Shown in pieces: positions 63,961-64,000 of a stretch of DNA of 64,000 nt (the stretch's first letter is position 1; each line of letters opens with the position of its first letter). Source of the DNA: Oceanospirillaceae bacterium (GTDB lineage Bacteria > Pseudomonadota > Gammaproteobacteria > Pseudomonadales > Balneatricaceae). The position numbers were made by a program, and so were the translations under genes. The stretch lies in the NCBI GenBank assembly GCA_013215505.1, contig JABSQZ010000013.1, positions 1 to 64,000 on the forward strand, in the 5' to 3' direction. The notes under the pieces are model-generated. The model did not search any database. It was not told the DNA's origin and saw nothing but the letters and a program-made list of their open reading frames with translations.

Positions 63961-64000
63961 AAATTGTCTTGGTTTTAATACCATAAAAGCTGCTATTATA
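63961..64000. repeat. AATTGTCTTGG-type repeat at window end
   Basis: AAATTGTCTTGGTTTTAATA then CCATAAAAGCTGCTATTATA, close to 49756-49796. It may continue beyond the window. 63607-63960 shows no gene. Confidence 0.75.

Noticed and set aside
1-64000. tRNA or rRNA genes
   Set aside because: I looked for the TTCGAnnC T-loop with paired arms and for rRNA-like stretches; none was convincing by eye. A tRNAscan would be decisive.

Overview
The window looks like chromosomal DNA from a free-living, probably marine gammaproteobacterium of moderate GC content. The evidence is the gene set: a YbiT-type ABC-F protein, a YlqF-type GTPase, monomeric NADP isocitrate dehydrogenase, HflX, SelO, a heterodimeric MdlA/MdlB-like ABC exporter, TauE/SafE, a GltIJKL-like transporter and many LysR regulators. 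I do not assign a genus. No rRNA, tRNA, CRISPR array, prophage or complete insertion sequence was seen.

Layout. 1-3.8 kb: small metabolic genes (LysR, AhpD-like, VOC, MoaD-like, epimerase, small zinc-ribbon protein). 4.3-8.5 kb: a fused two-domain 2-oxoacid dehydrogenase E1 gene overlapping a FabD-like acyltransferase gene, then murI. 8.5-14 kb: a GGDEF-EAL signalling protein with decayed neighbours, then a LysR/oxidoreductase divergon. 14.2-22.7 kb: a conserved housekeeping block (TrmK-like, IDH, ybiT, ylqF, AlkA-like glycosylase, YhiN-like flavoprotein). 22.8-30.7 kb: RecX-like, S4 protein, ProC-like, HflX and a frameshifted selO, interspersed with IS110 and IS91 remnants and flanked by inverted copies of a 34-bp sequence. 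30.7-38.6 kb: an ABC exporter pair translationally linked to a small GRKPG-type protein, a RAYT transposase remnant, two secreted repeat proteins and a zinc-ribbon membrane protein. 39.1-45.5 kb: LysR, a glutamate/aspartate-type ABC importer, an aspartate/glutamate racemase and a D-amino-acid transaminase. 46-64 kb: mainly single genes (GNAT, SWIM, SGNH hydrolase, exonuclease, periplasmic binding proteins, GST, TauE/SafE, OYE, esterase, DMT, RluA, cold-shock protein) separated by long, repeat-rich intergenic stretches.

The most coherent functional unit is 39.1-45.5 kb. Import of acidic amino acids, racemisation of Asp/Glu and D-specific transamination lie in one direction beside a divergent LysR gene with a palindromic operator candidate. 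I infer a D-aspartate/D-glutamate use or interconversion system.

The most unusual DNA features are the intergenic repeats. There are four 7-bp tandem arrays, one switching between three heptamer species without losing the 7-bp period. Several short dispersed families occur: a ~200-bp pair, an ~87-bp pair, a ~40-bp four-copy family, and a 30-bp terminator hairpin used twice. One ~200-bp copy lies directly beside the RAYT transposase relic. Two genes (selO and a periplasmic binding protein) have apparent single-base frameshifts that could be real decay or sequencing error.
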